From positions 81,446-145,445 of the forward strand of contig NZ_PENS01000014.1 of assembly GCF_003144325.1 (NCBI RefSeq): a DNA stretch of 64,000 bases, given 5' to 3'. Of the stretch, positions 58,761 to 64,000 are shown in pieces. Below the pieces are notes generated by a model. The model had not been told where the DNA came from and ran no database searches. It saw nothing but the letters and a program-made list of their open reading frames with translations. The stretch's first letter is position 1, and each line of letters starts with the position of its first letter. The DNA is from Proteus terrae. GTDB taxonomy: Bacteria; Pseudomonadota; Gammaproteobacteria; Enterobacterales; Enterobacteriaceae. Position numbers and translations under genes: made by a program.

Positions 58761-59621
58761 CTATTCTGCTTTCGCTGTCGCACTTTGTGTTTGATGCATA
58801 TAAACATCCATTTGTGGGAATGGAATACCGATATTATTCGCGTCTAATGCACGTTTAAAATCTTCCATTAGATCCCAATAAACAGGCCATGCATCACCAT
58901 TGGTTGTCCAAACACGTACCACAAAGTTTAATGAAGATGGAGCCATTTCATGTAAACGGATAGTCACTCCTTGATCATGTTGAATACGTTTGTCTTTAGC
59001 AACAACGTCACCCAACACTTGTTTCACTTTATCAATATCAGCATCATAAGCCACACCAACAATAATTTGTGTACGACGATTTGGCTCACGACTTAAGTTG
59101 ATAACTTCACTACTGATAATTTTGCTATTTGGAATAACAATAATTCTGTCATCGGCTGAGCGTAATGTGGTTGAAAAAATCTGCACATCTTTCACTGTAC
59201 CTTCAACAGAACCGATCATCACATACTCATCAGTACGGATCGGACGGAAAATAACAATCAGTACACCAGCTGCAAAGTTAGACAGCGAACCTTGTAATGC
59301 TAAACCAACAGCTAAACCAGCAGCACCTAATACAGCAATAACTGATGCTGTTTGAACCCCTAATCGCCCTAATACCGCAATTAAGGTAAAAGCAACAACA
59401 GTGTAACGAACTAAAACAGATAAAAATGTCACAACAGTAGCATCAATATGGCGCAATGTAAGAACTCTTGCGACACCTTTACTGATCATTTTTGCGACAA
59501 AAAGACCAATAAACAGGATCAAAAATGCAGCTACAATATTCACAGCATATTGAATAAAGAGATCTTGATTTGCGACAAACCAGCCTGTTGCTTCATCTAA
59601 ACTAGCGGGTAATTCATTCAT
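58761..59621 (-). CDS. mscS: Small-conductance mechanosensitive channel MscS
   Basis: A 286-aa heptameric inner-membrane channel that opens on hypo-osmotic shock. Three membrane helices are present. The pore helix has the Gly/Ala-rich [20 protein letters not shown] (about 94-113), followed by the cytoplasmic beta domain ([20 protein letters not shown]). The context argO-mscS is as in E. coli. Confidence 0.96.
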   Translation of the reverse strand: MNELPASLDEATGWFVANQDLFIQYAVNIVAAFLILFIGLFVAKMISKGVARVLTLRHIDATVVTFLSVLVRYTVVAFTLIAVLGRLGVQTASVIAVLGAAGLAVGLALQGSLSNFAAGVLIVIFRPIRTDEYVMIGSVEGTVKDVQIFSTTLRSADDRIIVIPNSKIISSEVINLSREPNRRTQIIVGVAYDADIDKVKQVLGDVVAKDKRIQHDQGVTIRLHEMAPSSLNFVVRVWTTNGDAWPVYWDLMEDFKRALDANNIGIPFPQMDVYMHQTQSATAKAE

Positions 59622-59713
59622 TAGACCACCTTTTAAACTTAAAAACGTAATGAAAAGAATAGTAATTCAATAGTATATTCTGGCAGATTTATTCAAAAAA
59701 TACATAGGGATTG

Positions 59714-60085
59714 TTAATTCCCTCTATTTTCCAGAATAAATAACCGATATTTTTGTAACATGGTAGCAAAATCATCTAAACCACAAAAAGAGATGCTTTC
59801 GTTATCGTAATAGCTCATCCCCTCTTCCATTTCATCTGTTTCAAAATGCAAAGTATTAGCTCTTACCATCACTTCTTCGTCATCAATAGAAAGACTGTAT
59901 TCTTTACCGATAAGTTCCCACTGTCTTTCACTACCTTTAATACCTTCCATTTCTTCAAGAATTTGATCGATAAGACTAATGTCGCCCTGAATTTCATCAT
60001 TCAACCAATAGCCTATTGCTTCATGATCCATCGAAAAACGGGCTAGTATACCGCCAGTGAGATCTCGCTGAAATTCATAATCCAT
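59714..60085 (-). CDS. yacL: YacL family protein (UPF0231)
   Basis: A 123-aa acidic cytoplasmic protein matching E. coli YacL: MDYEFQRDLTGGILARFSMD, KGSERQW, EEVMVRANTLHFETDEMEEG, SFCGLDDF. Function unknown. It follows acnB, from which a terminator separates it, as in E. coli. Confidence 0.92.
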   Translation of the reverse strand: MDYEFQRDLTGGILARFSMDHEAIGYWLNDEIQGDISLIDQILEEMEGIKGSERQWELIGKEYSLSIDDEEVMVRANTLHFETDEMEEGMSYYDNESISFCGLDDFATMLQKYRLFILENRGN

Positions 60086-60157
60086 GGTGTACGCCCCTTA
60101 TAAAGCTCTTGCTTTTTTAATAAAAAAATATCTTATTCTTATTATGACAAAAATAAC

Positions 60158-60185
60158 AAAAAACGGGAGGCATTTGCCTCCCGCT
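60158..60185 (-). terminator. acnB terminator
   Basis: CGGGAGGCA and TGCCTCCCG form a 9-bp GC-rich stem, with TTTTTTG following on the minus strand. Confidence 0.92.
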
Positions 60186-60222
60186 TGTTCATATTAAATA
60201 CTTTAAAGCAATAAATTAACTA

Positions 60223-62820
60223 TTATACCGTTGTTTGAAAAATAACTTGGTCTGCTTTATCGGTATATTGCTCTAGTTGGTCAAAGTTTAAATAACGATA
60301 CGTATCTTCTGCAGTTTCATCCACTTTATTCATGAAATCCAAATACTCTTGCGGCTCTGGTAAACGACCTAGTAATGAAGCGACTGCCGCAAGTTCCGCA
60401 GAAGCAAGATACACATTAGCACCGGTACCTAAGCGGTTAGGGAAGTTACGTGTCGAGGTTGAAACGACAGTTGCACCATCAGCAACACGTGCTTGGTTAC
60501 CCATACATAGTGAACAACCCGGCACTTCGATACGTGCTCCGCTCTTACCAAAGACGCTATAATAGCCCTCTTCCGTTAATTGCGCTGCATCCATTTTTGT
60601 TGGTGGAGCAACCCATAAGCGTGTTGGTAATTGACCTTTATGTTGATCAAGCAGTTTACCTGCAGCACGGAAGTGACCAATATTGGTCATACAAGAACCA
60701 ATGAACACTTCATCAATTTTGCTATTTGCCACTTCGGATAATAAGCGAGCATCATCTGGATCGTTAGGCGCACATAGAATTGGCTCTTTGATCTCATTTA
60801 AATCAATTTCGATCACTGCTGCATATTCTGCATCTGCATCAGCTTCAAGTAATTGCGGATCTTTCAACCAATTTTCCATTGAAGTGATACGACGTTCAAT
60901 CGTACGACGATCGCCATAACCTTCAGCAATCATCCATTTCAGCAAGATGATATTAGATTGCAGGTACTCAATAATTGGCGCTTTATCCAGTTTAATAGTA
61001 CAACCCGCCGCTGAGCGTTCTGCTGATGCATCAGCAAGCTCAAATGCTTGTTCTACTTTCAGTTCTGGTAAGCCTTCAATTTCAAGAATACGACCAGAGA
61101 AAATATTCTTCTTACCTTTTTTCTCAACTGTCAGTAAACCATCTTGAATTGCGTAATAAGGAATAGCATGAACTAAATCACGCAGTGTCACACCCGGTTG
61201 CATTTCGCCTTTAAAACGTACCAGAACAGATTCCGGCATATCTAATGGCATAACCCCAGTTGCCGCAGCGAAAGCTACTAGGCCAGAACCGGCTGGGAAG
61301 GAGATACCAATAGGGAAGCGAGTATGCGAGTCACCGCCTGTACCGACAGTATCAGGTAGTAACATACGGTTTAACCATGAGTGGATAATGCCATCGCCCG
61401 GGCGCAGTGAAACACCACCACGGTTCATAATAAAGTCTGGCAAAGTGTGGTGCGTTGTAACGTCTACCGGTTTTGGATAAGCCGCGGTATGACAAAATGA
61501 TTGCATTACTAAATCAGCAGAGAAACCAAGGCAAGCCAAGTCTTTTAGCTCATCACGAGTCATTGGACCTGTTGTATCTTGTGAACCTACTGAGGTCATT
61601 TTTGGCTCGCAATATTCGCCTGGGCGAATACCTGTACGGCCACAAGCACGGCCTACCATTTTCTGAGCTAGCGAGAAGCCACGGTTGCTTTCTGCAACTG
61701 ATTTAGCGTGACGGAACAGAGTGCTAACAGGTAAACCTAATGATTCACGCGCTTTAGACGTTAATCCACGACCAATAATCAATGGAATACGACCACCAGC
61801 ACGAACTTCATCAATTAATACTTCGGTTTTCAGTTCAAAGGTTTCCAGTAACTCATTCGTTTCATGGTTACGAATTTCACCTTTGTATGGGTAAATATCA
61901 ATGACATCACCCATATTTAATTTAGAAACATCAACTTCGATAGGGAGTGCACCTGCATCTTCCATAGTATTAAAGAAGATAGGCGCGATTTTGCCACCAA
62001 GAACAACACCACCACCGCGTTTATTAGGAACGAAAGGAATATCGTCTCCCATAAACCAAAGCACAGAGTTAGTTGCTGATTTACGTGATGAGCCAGTACC
62101 TACAACGTCGCCAACATAAGCCAAAGGGAAGCCTTTTTTATTTAACGCTTCGATTTGTTTGATAGGGCCTACACTACCTGGTTGATCTGGTTCAATGCCT
62201 TCACGCGCATTTTTCAGCATTGCTAAAGCATGTAATGGAATATCAGGACGAGACCAAGCATCAGGTGCTGGAGATAAGTCATCAGTATTGGTTTCACCAG
62301 TGACTTTAAATACGGTAACAGTAATTTTTTCTGCTAATTCAGGGCGCTCAGTAAACCACTGTGCCTCAGCCCAAGATTGCATGATTTGCTTAGCATAGAC
62401 GTTACCTGCTTTCGCTTTTTCTTCAACATCATAGAAGTTATCAAACATCAGTAATGTATGAGAAAGTGCTTTAGCTGCTATTGGCGCTAATTTATCGTTA
62501 TCCAAAGCGTCAATTAACGCATGGATATTATAGCCACCTTGCATGGTGCCTAATAATTCAACTGCTTTTTCTGAAGAGATAAGAGGTGATGTGGTTTCGC
62601 CTTTCGCGAGGGCAGTTAAAAAACCCGCCTTAACATAAGCAGCTTCATCAACTCCAGGTGGAACGCGGTTAACAATTAAATCAAGAAGAAATTCTTCTTC
62701 ACCTTTAGGGGGATTTTTTAATAGCTCAACAAGTGCGGCTGTTTGTGTGGCATCGAGAGGTTTTGGAACGACACCTTCAGCTGCACGCTCTGCTACGTGC
62801 TTACGGTAATCTTCTAGCAC
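60223..62820 (-). CDS. acnB: Aconitate hydratase B
   Basis: Main TCA-cycle aconitase, interconverting citrate and isocitrate. The apo-form binds mRNA. Its 865 aa equals the E. coli length. It has an N-terminal HEAT-like domain, then the swivel domain, and the catalytic domain with Fe-S ligands in [14 protein letters not shown] and CSLCMGNQ (Cys-x-x-Cys). ATG at 62820 follows GAGG. Confidence 0.97.
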   Translation of the reverse strand: MLEDYRKHVAERAAEGVVPKPLDATQTAALVELLKNPPKGEEEFLLDLIVNRVPPGVDEAAYVKAGFLTALAKGETTSPLISSEKAVELLGTMQGGYNIHALIDALDNDKLAPIAAKALSHTLLMFDNFYDVEEKAKAGNVYAKQIMQSWAEAQWFTERPELAEKITVTVFKVTGETNTDDLSPAPDAWSRPDIPLHALAMLKNAREGIEPDQPGSVGPIKQIEALNKKGFPLAYVGDVVGTGSSRKSATNSVLWFMGDDIPFVPNKRGGGVVLGGKIAPIFFNTMEDAGALPIEVDVSKLNMGDVIDIYPYKGEIRNHETNELLETFELKTEVLIDEVRAGGRIPLIIGRGLTSKARESLGLPVSTLFRHAKSVAESNRGFSLAQKMVGRACGRTGIRPGEYCEPKMTSVGSQDTTGPMTRDELKDLACLGFSADLVMQSFCHTAAYPKPVDVTTHHTLPDFIMNRGGVSLRPGDGIIHSWLNRMLLPDTVGTGGDSHTRFPIGISFPAGSGLVAFAAATGVMPLDMPESVLVRFKGEMQPGVTLRDLVHAIPYYAIQDGLLTVEKKGKKNIFSGRILEIEGLPELKVEQAFELADASAERSAAGCTIKLDKAPIIEYLQSNIILLKWMIAEGYGDRRTIERRITSMENWLKDPQLLEADADAEYAAVIEIDLNEIKEPILCAPNDPDDARLLSEVANSKIDEVFIGSCMTNIGHFRAAGKLLDQHKGQLPTRLWVAPPTKMDAAQLTEEGYYSVFGKSGARIEVPGCSLCMGNQARVADGATVVSTSTRNFPNRLGTGANVYLASAELAAVASLLGRLPEPQEYLDFMNKVDETAEDTYRYLNFDQLEQYTDKADQVIFQTTV

Positions 62821-63295
62821 GACTGTCTCCTCGCTTCTTTGTCATTTTGTATAACCCGGCTGTCTGCACCCTGTCTATAGGGTTCCAGGTCAGAGGATCT
62901 TTTGCTCGCATAAAACATAAGTGGTTGTGAGATTATGCCCAGCTAAGGGTATCAGCATAGCAAATCTTCAACACGATGTTAATTCGTTCACATAAAAGTA
63001 ACATTAATCAAATTCAAATATCTACTTATTCAGATTAAAACACTTAAACAAAATATATAAGAAACATTTTTACCCAGTTTTTTAGATAAAATACTATAAA
63101 GAATCTATAGATATGAATAGAAATATACTATTTAAGAGAAAGCTTACTAAGCGCTGATAAGAATTTGAATAATATTGATTTGTTATAAAATGAACCTTTT
63201 CTACAGGCAGAAGCTACCTACTTAAAAAGTGTTATTTTATTTAAAATAATATATTAGCTCTATTTAGCTCAAACAATGAAAGATAAAATATCTAA
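62821..63295. other. Intergenic region upstream of acnB
   Basis: 475 bp. The acnB leader (62825-62950) is less AT-rich than the rest and contains CCTGTCTATAGGGTTCCAGG-type short inverted pieces. The remainder is AT-rich. No gene or firm operator seen. Confidence 0.45.
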
Positions 63296-63760
63296 TTAAT
63301 CAAATACATGATTGATCACAGCTGCAATTATAGATGTTCCAATCGCAACTAAAACCAAATCATTTCCTACTATTTTCCATTCATACCCTTGATAATAAGG
63401 TAATTGATTTAACATATTATTTGGGATGTTTTTTTTCATGATCCCAGGAGGGAGTGGTTTCCCTCTGACTAAATTTTTAGCTATACCCGGTGGCAGAGAT
63501 TGATAACCAACAATATTATTTTTTATGGCTAAGATCCTTGCATCTTTATAAGTTAAAGAAACAGACACTAGCCCATTACTATTAATCATTATTTCAGATG
63601 ATAGCCCATCGTTTTTATTGGAGTTTATATGGTTATTATTCTGATAATGTCGTGCATTCCCATTCCCATGTCCATGGGGAGGATTAGCTAAAGAGCCTAA
63701 AGAAAAGCTCACCATAAACAACAATAGAAAAAAACGAAAAGAAGTGTGTTTGCTCATCAT
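63296..63760 (-). CDS. CigR-like exported protein (RcnB family)
   Basis: A 154-aa exported protein. Signal peptide FFLLLFMVSFSLGSLA ends near residue 22, followed by a His/Asn/Gly-rich linker (PPHGHGNGNARHYQNNNH). A helical part has two PPGI repeats (SLPPGIAKNLVRGKPLPPGI), the hallmark of Salmonella CigR, and a C-terminal hydrophobic segment (DLVLVAIGTSIIAAVI). In Salmonella CigR is an anti-virulence factor encoded near mgtC. I chose the ATG at 63760 behind GGATGG. Confidence 0.75.
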   Translation of the reverse strand: MMSKHTSFRFFLLLFMVSFSLGSLANPPHGHGNGNARHYQNNNHINSNKNDGLSSEIMINSNGLVSVSLTYKDARILAIKNNIVGYQSLPPGIAKNLVRGKPLPPGIMKKNIPNNMLNQLPYYQGYEWKIVGNDLVLVAIGTSIIAAVINHVFD

Positions 63761-63891
63761 ATATACCATCCAAAAATCAGATCATAATAAAAAAATAGAG
63801 TAATAAACGCTTAAGTACAATTTCTCATATTCTGATAATATTACGACTAAGCATATATAACTAAAAAACACCTTTTTTGAATAAAAATCAT

Positions 63892-63934
63892 AACCACCCG
63901 TAAAACGGGTGGTTTGCTCTTGCCCTATAAGGGC
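63892..63934. repeat. Paired hairpins resembling an IS200/IS605 end
   Basis: AACCACCCG/CGGGTGGTT with loop TAAAA (63892-63914), then GCCCT/AGGGC with loop ATA (63922-63934), directly after a stop codon of a minus-strand gene. Such subterminal hairpins mark the right ends of IS200/IS605-type elements. The assignment is tentative because the gene is cut by the window edge. Confidence 0.5.
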
Positions 63935-63937
63935 TTA

Positions 63938-64000
63938 TTACCGACTGCGCCTAAATGACGCTGCTTTCTCTTCGTTCAAGCTAAGTGTCTTTGCTACTTT
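63938..64000 (-). CDS. C-terminal end of a gene cut by the right edge, possibly an IS200/IS605-type transposase or TnpB
   Basis: The last 20 codons read KVAKTLSLNEEKAASFRRSR, then TAA. The frame is open to the edge. It is a likely mobile-element gene because paired hairpins follow the stop at once. The fragment is too short to name a family by itself. Confidence 0.45.
   Translation of the reverse strand, partial: KVAKTLSLNEEKAASFRRSR

Overview
The window looks like a chromosomal segment of a Proteus-like member of the Enterobacterales (Morganellaceae). Evidence: the base composition is AT-rich throughout; nearly every housekeeping protein is collinear with and clearly related to its E. coli homologue; and there is a bactofilin gene matching ccmA, the curved-cell-morphology gene described in Proteus mirabilis. 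I cannot fix the species from the sequence alone.

Layout. 1-6800: a galactose utilisation cluster read leftward, galE-galT-galK-galM, then galR, then the start of a vSGLT-like sodium/galactose symporter that runs off the left edge. Paired GalR/LacI-type operators lie upstream of galE and of the symporter, and one operator-like site lies in a terminator loop upstream of galR. 7050-13740: a palindromic repeat, ghrB, a cation-efflux transporter, a UspF-type stress protein, ecotin, and small stress genes (ydcH, yecH, a dinI-like gene with a LexA box, ygbA). yecH and ygbA each have an NsrR-like box. A GNAT acetyltransferase and ccmA follow. 13740-24500: a low-complexity, very AT-rich accessory stretch with an ExsA-like AraC regulator, an unrecognised 297-aa protein, a lipoprotein plus 899-aa periplasmic coiled-coil/FKBP-like pair, an FMN reductase, two tandem IraP-like small proteins and a chemotaxis receptor. 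24500-26690: a decayed GC-richer island next to tRNA-Gly(CCC), with a 5'-truncated pseudogene, topAI (yjhX) directly followed by yjhP, a broken zinc-ribbon gene and an integrase fragment. The usual antitoxin gene yjhQ is absent.

26800-47800 is the conserved backbone known from E. coli: lysS-prfB (programmed frameshift)-recJ-dsbC-xerD, fldB, cptA, sdhE, ygfZ, an HD hydrolase, gcvP-gcvH-gcvT, ubiI-ubiH-pepP-ygfB, zapA, 6S RNA and ygfA. 47907-53453 is an insertion between ygfA and serA. It is a type I secretion cassette in the rtxB-rtxD-rtxE order of MARTX exporters, with no toxin gene beside it and the first ABC transporter interrupted by one in-frame stop codon. 53500-62820 returns to backbone: serA, rpiA, argP, yggE, argO, mscS, yacL, acnB. 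The right edge has a CigR-like exported protein and what may be the end of an IS200/IS605-type element.

Functional groupings: galactose import and the Leloir pathway under GalR; a possible nitrosative-stress pair (yecH, ygbA); ubiquinone synthesis and glycine cleavage beside serine synthesis; and ArgP with its target argO. The most unusual items are the orphan rtxBDE-like exporter, the TopAI toxin without its known antitoxin, the coiled-coil/FKBP plus lipoprotein pair, and the tandem IraP-like genes.
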